Positions 41,241-48,950 of a DNA stretch of 63,780 nucleotides are shown piece by piece; position 1 is the first letter of the stretch; each line of letters begins with the position of its first letter. The position numbers and the translations under genes are program-made. The DNA comes from Acidobacteriota bacterium. Lineage in GTDB: Bacteria > Acidobacteriota > Vicinamibacteria > Vicinamibacterales > JAKQTR01. The notes beneath the pieces were generated by a model. The model searched no databases, was not told where the DNA came from, and was given only the letters and a program-made list of their open reading frames with translations. The stretch covers positions 1 through 63,780 of the forward strand of contig JAPKZO010000015.1 in assembly GCA_026393755.1 (NCBI GenBank), read 5' to 3'.

Positions 41241-41669
41241 ATGATTCGTCCGCTGATTGTCGGTTTCGCGACGACGCTGAAACACATCTTCAAGAAACCA
41301 ATCACGGTGAACTATCCGGACCAGAAGGTCCCGATGTTTCCGAAATATCGCGGCAAGCAGGTGCTGATGCGCGACGAGAACGGTCTCGAGAAATGTGTCG
41401 CATGCGGCCTGTGCGCCGTCGCCTGTCCGTCGGACGCCATCTACCTCGAGGCGGCCGAAAACGACGGGAGCGTGGCCGCGGGCCCGAGATTCGCCAGCAC
41501 GTACCAGATCCATAAGACCCGATGCATCTTCTGCGGCTACTGCGAAGAAGCGTGCCCGGTGTCGGCGATCTTCATGGGCAAAGACTACGAACTGGCGGTC
41601 TACACCAAGAACGACTTCATCTGGGACAAGCAGGACCTGCTCGTGCCTGCCCGGGCGGCTGCTCGCTAG
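41241..41669 (+). CDS. nuoI: NADH-quinone oxidoreductase subunit I (orphan)
   Basis: 142 residues with two [4Fe-4S] motifs: CVACGLCAVACPSDAI (residues 52-67) and CIFCGYCEEACPVSAI (95-110). The N-terminal KHIFKKPITVNYPDQKVPMF and PKYRGKQVLMRDENGLEKC match NuoI, which carries clusters N6a/N6b passing electrons in complex I. No other nuo gene is nearby. It could be the genome's only NuoI encoded apart from the operon, or a second copy. It precedes a metallophosphoesterase gene by 13 bp. Confidence 0.9.
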   Translation: MIRPLIVGFATTLKHIFKKPITVNYPDQKVPMFPKYRGKQVLMRDENGLEKCVACGLCAVACPSDAIYLEAAENDGSVAAGPRFASTYQIHKTRCIFCGYCEEACPVSAIFMGKDYELAVYTKNDFIWDKQDLLVPARAAAR

Positions 41670-41682
41670 CGACCGATCTGCC

Positions 41683-42381
41683 ATGAAATTCGGCGCGTTG
41701 GGCGACGTGCACGGCGATTTTCTGTCGGTCCGGACGATCATGCTCCGCCACCCGGACATCGGCTGGTGGGTGTCGGTCGGCGATCTCGCCGACGCCAACG
41801 GCGCATACGAGTCTCCGCCCTCGCCCCTGTACTGGATCAAGGGCAACAACGACAATCTCGAGTTCGTGGCCGGATTGGCCACCGCCACGCGCGCGCCGCT
41901 GCTCAATCTCCACCACATCCCCAACGGCGTCGCCGTTCACGTCGGTCCCATCGTTGTCGCGGGACTTGGCGGCACGATGGCACCCACGTGGTACGATAGA
42001 ACGCCCTCCGACATTCCGCGGCCGAGGCTGGCGCCGTCGAAAGGTGACTTCCCCGTGATGGCCCGGGACGACAAGCGCCGGCACTTTCTTCGCGCGGAAG
42101 TGGAAGCCCTGCGGGCCCTCGACCGCATTGATCTGTTCGTGTCGCACGAAGCGGCGAGGCCGTTTCTTCTGGATGTGCGCGGGCGCAAGCAGGATGTCGG
42201 CAAGACGCCGATCAACGAAGTGTTGGCCTCGGTGCGGCCGCGGCTGCACCTGTTTGGCCATCACCACGTCTATCACGACGACGTGCGGCAGGGCGTGCGG
42301 TCGATCGGGCTCGGTCCGGTGGGTGAGTCGTACCTGCTCATCGATTCCGACACCTGGAAGTACGAACGGTGTGAAACCTGA
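41683..42381 (+). CDS. Metallophosphoesterase
   Basis: 232 residues with the calcineurin-like metal-binding blocks: GALGDVHGDFLSV, WVSVGDLADANG, YWIKGNNDNLEF, FVSHEAARPF and LFGHHHVYHDDV. It is predicted to hydrolyse phosphomonoesters or diesters in the cytoplasm; substrate unknown. Co-oriented with nuoI and the methyltransferase at short spacing. Confidence 0.85.
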   Translation: MKFGALGDVHGDFLSVRTIMLRHPDIGWWVSVGDLADANGAYESPPSPLYWIKGNNDNLEFVAGLATATRAPLLNLHHIPNGVAVHVGPIVVAGLGGTMAPTWYDRTPSDIPRPRLAPSKGDFPVMARDDKRRHFLRAEVEALRALDRIDLFVSHEAARPFLLDVRGRKQDVGKTPINEVLASVRPRLHLFGHHHVYHDDVRQGVRSIGLGPVGESYLLIDSDTWKYERCET

Positions 42382-42411
42382 CGGAGTCGTGTCAGCGGAA
42401 GAACCCCACAG

Positions 42412-42987
42412 ATGGAGAAATTTCACGTTCTGGGCGAGTTCGTGCGAAAGCCGACGTCGGTTGGGGCTGTCGCCGAGAGCTCCTGGCGCCTGGCCGAGCT
42501 CATCACCGATGCCGCCGGGCTCGAGCGGGCCAAGGTCGTAGTGGAGTTTGGCCCGGGAACCGGGGCCTTCACCGAGGTGATCCTGCGTAAGCTCGACCCC
42601 GGCGCGATGTTCTTCGCGATTGAGGCGAATGCATCGTTTGCGGCTGCCACGCGCAAGCGCTGCCCCGGTGTCCGGGTGTTTCACGCCTCCGCGGTCTCCG
42701 TGCGCGAGCGCCTCCACGAGTGCGGCCAGACCTCGTGCGACTGCATCATCTCGGGGCTGCCGTTCTCGTCGTTCTCTCCTGCGCAGCAGGACGAGATGCT
42801 GGCGGCCGTCCATGATTCGCTCAGTCCTGGCGGGCGGTTCGTCACGTTCGCCTACCTCGGCGGTCTGGCCTGGCCGTTGGGGCGGCGCTTCCGGAGCCGC
42901 TTGCGCGCGCAATTCTCCGAGGTGTCATCCACCCGGACGATCTGGCGCAACATCCCGCCTGCCTTCGTCTACCGCACCGTCAAGTAG
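42412..42987 (+). CDS. SAM-dependent methyltransferase, phospholipid N-methyltransferase-like
   Basis: 191 residues. Motif I VVVEFGPGTGAFTEVIL (about 42-58) is close to rRNA adenine dimethylase/PmtA-type enzymes, acidic loop FFAIEANASF, motif IV ISGLPFSSFSPAQQ, and a final strand SPGGRFVTFAYLGG. The C-terminal part (TRTIWRNIPPAFVYR) is characteristic of the phosphatidylethanolamine N-methyltransferase-like group. Lipid methylation is therefore likely but not proven. Confidence 0.8.
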   Translation: MEKFHVLGEFVRKPTSVGAVAESSWRLAELITDAAGLERAKVVVEFGPGTGAFTEVILRKLDPGAMFFAIEANASFAAATRKRCPGVRVFHASAVSVRERLHECGQTSCDCIISGLPFSSFSPAQQDEMLAAVHDSLSPGGRFVTFAYLGGLAWPLGRRFRSRLRAQFSEVSSTRTIWRNIPPAFVYRTVK

Positions 42988-43016
42988 CCGCCCGGGCGCG
43001 ATGGATGGCGCGTTGC

Positions 43017-43040
43017 AGGGGCACGGCATGCCGTGCCCCT
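43017..43040. repeat. 24-bp perfect palindrome overlapping the chaN-like stop
   Basis: AGGGGCACGGCA followed by its exact reverse complement, ending two bases into the leftward gene's stop codon. A second copy (20-bp core) is at 44321, just upstream of the same gene, so the gene is bracketed. Could act as a bidirectional terminator or be a REP-like element. Confidence 0.7.
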
Positions 43041-44277
43041 ACTTGACTGCCGCGGGCAGCGTCCGTCGAAAGACCGCCGTCAACGTGATGGTCTCGCTGC
43101 CCCGCACCACCGTGAACACCGCGGCGTCCGCCCACCGCTTCTCCGCCATCAGCGTGTTCATGAGCTCCCGGCTCTTGAGCGGCGTGCCGTCGATCGCCTG
43201 CAGCACGTCGCCCACCTTGAATCCGGCGAGGCCCGCAACGGAGTCCTTTGGCACGTCGATCACTTCGAGCGGCGCCTCGCCCTTGTTGTCGCGCGTCGAC
43301 AGGCCGAGCGACGGATACACCGGGTCGTCCTCCTGCGGCAACCCCCACAGGTAGTCCGCGTAGGAGGCCTGAATTCTGCCCATCGGCCGGTCCCGGCCAT
43401 CGGTGACCGCCACGGGAATAATCGACGCCATCTTGCCGTCGAACCAGAGCGCGGCCTGACGCTGGATGCCCAGCCCGTAGGCGACGTGGCCCGAACCAAT
43501 CAGCACGACCATCACGCTTCTGGGTCCCCCGAATGTCTTCAGCGCCTGCACGGCGTTGTACCCCATGGAGGCATCCCACGTGCACTGCGCGGCGAACATG
43601 CCGTCGAACATCGCGCCGCTCATCGTGTGCATCAGGGTGTCGTCGCCCGCGAAGAAGGCACGGAACAGCTGCTTGTGTTCCTCGCTCGACGTATCGACCT
43701 TCGACGGGATGCGCGCCGCCTCTTCGGGGGTCAGATTCTGGAATCCCTTCTTCCGAACAGCCGTCACCACCTCGCGGGGCGTATTCACGGCGAACATCTT
43801 CATCCCCTTGTCGCGCGCAAACAGGAAGATGTCGCGGTAGTAGTGCCAGTGATAACCCCAGTTCTTGTACCACTTCGACGCGGCGACGAAGTCCTTCTCA
43901 CTCTGCTTGCCCTGATTCCAGACATCGAGCGACGCCTGCTCGGTATAGGGGTACATCTCGAGGCCGACCAGAACATCGCGTCCGCGCTTCTGCAGTTCCT
44001 CGATGACCTGCAGCTGCACGCGGTGGAAGGCGATGTCGGTGTGGCTTTCGCCGATGAACACGACCTTCACATCATCGAGCTTCGCGGCCAGTTCGCTGGC
44101 CGTCAGCGTCTTGCCGGCCGCCGTGTCGATGATGCCGTCGAGGACCAGGGCGACGTCACGGTCCTTTCGCGCCGGGTCGCCAATCTTCAAGCGCCACGAG
44201 GAGTCCTGAGCGGCCGCGATGGCCGGCACGCCGAGCATCAGCACAAGAATCAGAGCGACAATCGATCGCGTTGACAT
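43039..44277 (-). CDS. ChaN-type exported protein with C-terminal PDZ domain
   Basis: 412 residues from ATG 44277 (GGGAG upstream). A signal peptide (SIVALILVLMLGVPAIAAAQ), then the ChaN/DUF399 domain with VVFIGESHTDIAFHRVQLQV, LVGLEMYPYTEQASL and a late VMVVLIGSGHVAYGLG, the GExH...GxxH haem/iron-binding pattern. The last 90 residues form a PDZ domain (DSVAGLAGFKVGDVLQAIDG). ChaN of Campylobacter binds haem; here a role in iron handling or a peptidase-like function is possible. The PDZ addition is typical of Acidobacteriota and delta-proteobacterial relatives. Confidence 0.85.
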   Translation of the reverse strand: MSTRSIVALILVLMLGVPAIAAAQDSSWRLKIGDPARKDRDVALVLDGIIDTAAGKTLTASELAAKLDDVKVVFIGESHTDIAFHRVQLQVIEELQKRGRDVLVGLEMYPYTEQASLDVWNQGKQSEKDFVAASKWYKNWGYHWHYYRDIFLFARDKGMKMFAVNTPREVVTAVRKKGFQNLTPEEAARIPSKVDTSSEEHKQLFRAFFAGDDTLMHTMSGAMFDGMFAAQCTWDASMGYNAVQALKTFGGPRSVMVVLIGSGHVAYGLGIQRQAALWFDGKMASIIPVAVTDGRDRPMGRIQASYADYLWGLPQEDDPVYPSLGLSTRDNKGEAPLEVIDVPKDSVAGLAGFKVGDVLQAIDGTPLKSRELMNTLMAEKRWADAAVFTVVRGSETITLTAVFRRTLPAAVK

Positions 44278-44320
44278 GGATGCTCCCTCGCCTGGAATCA
44301 CGCTTGCCCGACTGACGCAA

Positions 44321-44340
44321 GGGCACGGCATGCCGTGCCC
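44321..44340. repeat. Second copy of GGGCACGGCA palindrome
   Basis: 20-bp perfect palindrome continuing with CT as in the copy at 43017; it lies between two leftward genes. Confidence 0.65.
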
Positions 44341-44357
44341 CTACACCGAAGCCTGTG

Positions 44358-47300
44358 TTACCGCTCCACCAGCGTCACCGCCACCGTCTGCTGGTTGCCC
44401 CCGCGGCTGATCACCACCTGTACCGTCTGACCTGGTGCGAGCGCCCGAAGCAGATCCGAAAATCCCTGCAGATTGGCCACCGGCTTCCCATCGATCGTCA
44501 ACAACGTGTCGCCCTCTTTGATGCCCGCCTTCGCGGCGGGGGAGTCGGGCACCAGTCCGCTGACCCTGACGCCGGGGCCCTCGAACGCGAAGTCAGGCAC
44601 GGTGCCGAAGCTGACGCGCCGAGCAGTTGCCGGCTGGCCCCCGGCTGCCGGTTGAGCGGGCGCGGGCGCCGCCGGACGTATCGTGTTGGTCAGAGGTTCG
44701 GGGCGTTCCGCCAGATAGCCGATGCCTTCCTTGACGAAGGTCGCGACCTTGACGAGACCGGCCACGTCGATCTTGTCCGGCGTATCGGTGGTCCGGTGGT
44801 AATCGGCATGGGCCGCCGTGAAGATCTGCACCGCCGGCACGCCCTTCTCGATGAAGCTCGTCTGATCGGAGGATTCGATCGATTCCGGCACGCTTCGGCT
44901 TTCGACGCCCGTGACAAACGAGGCGCCGCGGAAGATGTGCTGCCATTCCGTCGCGGTGCCCGTACCGAGTGCCGTCAGCGCCTGCGCGCCGAGCCTCCCG
45001 ACCGTGTCGAGGTTGATCACGCCTTCCATCGCGCTGAGCGGGAACAACGGATGCTCCGCATAGTACTTCGAGCCGAGGCGGCCGGCTTCTTCGCCCGTGA
45101 AGGCCGCGAAGACAATGGTGCGCGGCGGTTTCTCGCCCGAGCCGAGCGCTCGCGCCATCTCGAGCAGTACAGCCACACCGCTCGCGTTGTCGTCTGCGCC
45201 GGGATGTATCTTGCCCTCGTCTCCCTTGCGGACGTCGGGCCAGCCGAGGCCCAGATGATCGAGGTGCGCGCAGAGCATCGCACTCTGGTTCTTCCAGTCG
45301 CCGCGCGCTCCAGGGAGCACGCCGATGACATTGGCCACCTCGTGCGGCTGCCCGTCTTCGCCCCGCGGAGACGTGAAGGTCTGGAAGTACGTGCCGCCAT
45401 CACCGCCCGGCACGAGACCGTACGCCTTGAACTGCTCCGCGACGTACCGGGCCGCGGCCTCGAGGCCGGCGGTGCCGAGCCCGCGTCCCTGCAAGGCCGG
45501 TGACGCGAGATACGCGACGTGATCGCGGAGCGCCTGCGGCGAAAACACCGGCGGCAGTTCGGCCAGCGCCTTGCGCACGTCCGGCGCGAGTGCCGTGAGG
45601 GCAGTGGTCGACTGACCCGCCGGCCGCAGATCGACCCGAAGCGGAGAATCCGACTGCTGCCACTGTCCTTTGATCGTATTGACGGGTTCGTCGCCCTCGA
45701 ACCCGAGATACGAGTACTTGCCGTAGTGGGGCAGTTTGCGGCCGAGTCCGGGCATGGCCGCCACCGGGTCGGCCACAATCCAGCCCACCGCCTTTTCGAG
45801 CGTGGCTGGATGGCGCGTGATGACGACCAGCGTGTGGCCGGCGAGCGCCATCGTCTCGCGCTCGAGTTCGATCGCGTCAGGCGTCGACTTGAATCCGTGC
45901 TGGCGGCCGAACACCGCGCCGGCGAACCGATTCGTTCGACCGAGCAGCCAGACGGCCTTCGTCGCCGGCAGCGCCGAGATCGCGGTGTCGCTGGTGATTT
46001 CGATGGCGTGGTTCTCGGATTGCCATCCCTTGAGCAGCGCACGATAGCCGTCGAGTTCGGCCGCGCCGGCCTTCGACGGGAGGACCGCGAGGATGGACGA
46101 TTCGCCGAAGATCTGGCCGATCGACGGCGGCGTTTCGCGCGCGTCGAGACGGCGGAAGATGTCGAACCGGGGGTCCACGTGCAACGCCAGCGGTCTCGAG
46201 TCGGTGGTCACAGAGAAGGTCTGCGCCGCCTTGTCCATGCGCACGAGTGAGGGTGTCGTTCCCCGCTCGGTCTGGACCACGAGAGGCACGTCAATGACAA
46301 ACGGGGCACCGGTCTGTGTCTGGCGCAGCGTTCCCGAGACGACGAACCTCCCGCCCTGCTGGCTCACCGCGACCACTGATCCGGCGCCAACCGGCCCGGC
46401 CACCTGCAGTGTCGGCGCACCCGTGCGCGTGATGAGATCGTCGAACAGCCACGCGAGCGGCTTGCCGCTCACCGATTCGGCCGTCCGCTGCAAGTCGCGG
46501 AATGTCGCCCGCTTGCCCTTGAAGGCGCGGTAGAACCGTGCGACCGTGGTCCGGAACGCGTCATCACCGATGTTGCGCCGCAGGGCGTGGAATCCCATCA
46601 GCGCCTTGCCATAGCCCACCGCTTCGGTGGCCGCGCTGAAGCGATTGCGGAACTCGGACAGCGGGAAGTCGCGCCCGGTCTTGACGTAATCCCGGTACTT
46701 CTGCAGCGTCGACCGCCGGTATTCGTCGGCCGTGCCTCGCTGCTCCTGGATGAGGTGGTCGGCCATGTACGCGGTGAGGCCCTCGCACCAGTTGCCGTCG
46801 GCCGTGTCGACAAACACCGAGTTGCCCCACCAGTTGTGAAGGATCTCGTGCGGGTACGACGAGTTGATAATAAACGGGAACCTGATGATCTGCGGGCCGA
46901 GCAGCGTGAAGGTCGGCATGCCGTAGCCGGTCTCCCAGAAGTTCTCGACCAGCGCGAACTTGCCGTAAGGATAGGGGCCGATGAGCGTCCGGTACATCTC
47001 GATGTACTGTGCCGTCGCCGTCAGGTACTTGCTGGCGATCGAGGCGTCCGGCTCGTGCAGATAGACGAGCGTCTCGACCGCGCCGGCCGAGTCTTTGAAC
47101 ATATTGAGCGGTCCGCCGACCAGGTAGATCTCGTCCATCGACCCGCCCGAATCCCACCGCGCCAGGCCATCAACCCCCCGAGACGTGCCGTTGCCCTGGC
47201 TGATCACGTGCCATCGGTTGGGTGCCGCGGCCTGCAGCCGGAACGTGACGAAGTCCTCGTTGAAGCGCGGATACCAGACCGAGCTTCCAGCGAGGTAGAC

Positions 47301-47804
47301 GCCCTCGGGACCGATCAACCCTGATGTGTCGCGGAACCCGCGGGTGTATTCCTCCTTCGGATCCGACAACGGCCGGTCGATGATGCCCTCGTAGGTGAGC
47401 GTCAGCCCCGGCGAGCCCGGCGTCGGCGTCACCCGATAGCGCTTCACCGGAACGGGGCTGCCCTGATCGATGCCGACAGGACGCGCGGCCGCAGGCGCAG
47501 TCACTTCCTCTACCTTGGGGCTCGACGCGGTGATGTGCAATGCGCTGTTCAGCACGAAGGACAACGGGGAGGCCTTGCCGTCGTTCGGCCAGGCGATCTG
47601 ATCAGTGATCGTGACGGCGTGCCGGGGCGGATCGAGCCTCACGTCGAGGTTGTGATCGACGGGCGCGATCGCAGGCGCTTTCGGCGCGGCCGTCGTCGGC
47701 ACCGCCGCTGGATTCGTCTGGTGGCCGTCCAGGGCCGACGTCAGGCAGACGACGGTCACGAGGCTGGCGAACGAAGCAGCTGCTCTCATGAGAAGTCCGG
47801 TCAC
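44358..47804 (-). CDS. Exported M1-M28-PDZ fusion peptidase
   Basis: 1148 residues from GTG 47804 (GGAAGG six bases before). Signal peptide (FASLVTVVCLTSALDG). Residues about 45-560 are an M1-type aminopeptidase with HEILHNWWGN and the distal Glu in NWCEGLTAYMADHL. Residues about 760-1020 are an M28 zinc aminopeptidase: CAHLDHLGLG, GADDNASGVAVLLEMARAL, FAAFTGEEAGRLGS and TDTPDKID. The last 90 residues are PDZ (GLVPDSPAAKAGIKEGDTLL). Two metallopeptidase units in one chain probably hydrolyse peptides processively in the periplasm. Either half alone is a common family; the fusion is uncommon in my knowledge. Confidence 0.88.
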   Translation of the reverse strand: MTGLLMRAAASFASLVTVVCLTSALDGHQTNPAAVPTTAAPKAPAIAPVDHNLDVRLDPPRHAVTITDQIAWPNDGKASPLSFVLNSALHITASSPKVEEVTAPAAARPVGIDQGSPVPVKRYRVTPTPGSPGLTLTYEGIIDRPLSDPKEEYTRGFRDTSGLIGPEGVYLAGSSVWYPRFNEDFVTFRLQAAAPNRWHVISQGNGTSRGVDGLARWDSGGSMDEIYLVGGPLNMFKDSAGAVETLVYLHEPDASIASKYLTATAQYIEMYRTLIGPYPYGKFALVENFWETGYGMPTFTLLGPQIIRFPFIINSSYPHEILHNWWGNSVFVDTADGNWCEGLTAYMADHLIQEQRGTADEYRRSTLQKYRDYVKTGRDFPLSEFRNRFSAATEAVGYGKALMGFHALRRNIGDDAFRTTVARFYRAFKGKRATFRDLQRTAESVSGKPLAWLFDDLITRTGAPTLQVAGPVGAGSVVAVSQQGGRFVVSGTLRQTQTGAPFVIDVPLVVQTERGTTPSLVRMDKAAQTFSVTTDSRPLALHVDPRFDIFRRLDARETPPSIGQIFGESSILAVLPSKAGAAELDGYRALLKGWQSENHAIEITSDTAISALPATKAVWLLGRTNRFAGAVFGRQHGFKSTPDAIELERETMALAGHTLVVITRHPATLEKAVGWIVADPVAAMPGLGRKLPHYGKYSYLGFEGDEPVNTIKGQWQQSDSPLRVDLRPAGQSTTALTALAPDVRKALAELPPVFSPQALRDHVAYLASPALQGRGLGTAGLEAAARYVAEQFKAYGLVPGGDGGTYFQTFTSPRGEDGQPHEVANVIGVLPGARGDWKNQSAMLCAHLDHLGLGWPDVRKGDEGKIHPGADDNASGVAVLLEMARALGSGEKPPRTIVFAAFTGEEAGRLGSKYYAEHPLFPLSAMEGVINLDTVGRLGAQALTALGTGTATEWQHIFRGASFVTGVESRSVPESIESSDQTSFIEKGVPAVQIFTAAHADYHRTTDTPDKIDVAGLVKVATFVKEGIGYLAERPEPLTNTIRPAAPAPAQPAAGGQPATARRVSFGTVPDFAFEGPGVRVSGLVPDSPAAKAGIKEGDTLLTIDGKPVANLQGFSDLLRALAPGQTVQVVISRGGNQQTVAVTLVER

Positions 47805-47855
47805 GTGTGGCCTTCCATCCTACCCGATGTCAGGAACCGACACCCCGGCCTCGAG

Positions 47856-48530
47856 TCAAGGGCTCCACCATTCAACCCGCATCCGCTCGGGGCGTTTGAG
47901 CAGGAACGCGGCGGCGGCCCCTGACAGGAGTCCGGCGGCCACCTGCAGAAGCGCCAGTCTGGGCGACCACGGCCCGAGAAACATCCCACGGCCTACAGAG
48001 GTCGCCAGCTGCGCAACCACCCAGAAGCCGGCCGGCAGCACGGCGGGTACGACATCGACATCCAGGCCCCGCGCCACCGGAATCAGAACCAGCACGCGCG
48101 CCTTCGGGTAGAGCGCGATGTGCGCGCCGATGACGCCGCCGATCGCACCGGGCAGCAACACAACCGCAGTGGGCGGCAGGCCGCCGGCTGCGGCGGCCGC
48201 CACTGCAGCCGCGGCCGCACATCCGGCGTACAGGACAAGGAACCGGCCGTGTCCCACTCGATCTTCTACCGTTGGCCCGAAGATCCAGAGGGCGAAGGCG
48301 CAGACGGCGCCCTGAAACCAACTTGATGGTCGGATCAGCGAGAGCACCGCCCAGAGTGCCGCGGCGGGGCCATGCGCACCGCCGGTCCCGAGATCGGCCG
48401 ATCCGGGGGCTCCAGGCTGTCCCGTCTCCAGCACGCTGAACAGGAGCATGACGGCGGCGCCCGCCGCGACGAGCGACTGCGTCACGATCGGGCGCGTCGG
48501 CGACGGAACGGCGTCCCGGATCGGGATCAT
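47856..48530 (-). CDS. Rhomboid-like membrane protein lacking catalytic serine
   Basis: 224 residues, six hydrophobic segments. MIPIRDAVPSPTRPIVTQSL, ALWIFGPTVEDRVGHGRFLVLY and IALYPKARVLVLIPV match the rhomboid pattern. The GxSG nucleophile position reads LLPGAIGGVIGAH, with no Ser, and the usual His/Asn in the second helix is missing (SLIRPSSWFQGAVCAFALW). It is therefore probably a proteolytically inactive rhomboid (iRhom/derlin-like in principle). The start at ATG 48530 coincides with the conserved MIP-RD opening. Confidence 0.75.
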   Translation of the reverse strand: MIPIRDAVPSPTRPIVTQSLVAAGAAVMLLFSVLETGQPGAPGSADLGTGGAHGPAAALWAVLSLIRPSSWFQGAVCAFALWIFGPTVEDRVGHGRFLVLYAGCAAAAAVAAAAAGGLPPTAVVLLPGAIGGVIGAHIALYPKARVLVLIPVARGLDVDVVPAVLPAGFWVVAQLATSVGRGMFLGPWSPRLALLQVAAGLLSGAAAAFLLKRPERMRVEWWSP

Positions 48531-48590
48531 CGCAGCAGTATACCGAAGGCCCGATGCCACGCCCGCCGAATGCCGGAGAATCGGGTCCTG

Positions 48591-48648
48591 CCGGCGGCTG
48601 GCGTGTCCGGCCGGCGGCTGGCGTGTCCGGCAGGCAGACACGTATAAT
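48591..48648 (+). promoter_or_regulatory. 20-bp tandem repeat and TATAAT upstream of signalling operon
   Basis: CCGGCGGCTGGCGTGTCCGG occurs twice head to tail (48591-48610, 48611-48630), followed by a consensus TATAAT (48643-48648), 20 bp before the next start. No good -35 is seen, so an activator bound to the repeats is possible. Confidence 0.5.
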
Positions 48649-48668
48649 CCGCTGCGAGGATTCACCAC

Positions 48669-48950
48669 GTGACGTGCACATATTGCGGGACAGAAGTCGC
48701 CGACAAGGCATTGATCTGCTACCGGTGCGGGCGCTCCACCGCCGGACTGCCGGAGCCGGCATCAGTGACGAAGCGGGCGACGCGGAAGCCGCTGTGGCCG
48801 GCGGCGATTGGCCTGCTGGTGCTGGTGGCCGCCGGATTGTTCATGGCAACGGCGGCAGCGGGCCGGATCCCGGAATGGCTGCGCTGGACGATCACCGCGG
48901 GCGCGGCCATCGTGCTGGCGTCCAGGCTGGTCCTGAGGAGGAGGCGATGA
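48669..48950 (+). CDS. Zinc-ribbon membrane protein, 93 aa
   Basis: TCTYCGTEVADKALICYRCG gives two CxxC knuckles of a rubredoxin-like ribbon at residues 3-21, followed by a linker and two membrane helices (PLWPAAIGLLVLVAAGLFMA and ITAGAAIVLASRLVL). It overlaps the FHA-SpoIIE gene by ATGA, so both are made together; it may anchor or localise that signalling protein. Confidence 0.75.
   Translation: MTCTYCGTEVADKALICYRCGRSTAGLPEPASVTKRATRKPLWPAAIGLLVLVAAGLFMATAAAGRIPEWLRWTITAGAAIVLASRLVLRRRR

Noticed and set aside
43017-44340. Palindromes around the ChaN-like gene as inverted repeats of an insertion sequence
   Set aside because: No transposase between them and each copy is itself a full palindrome.
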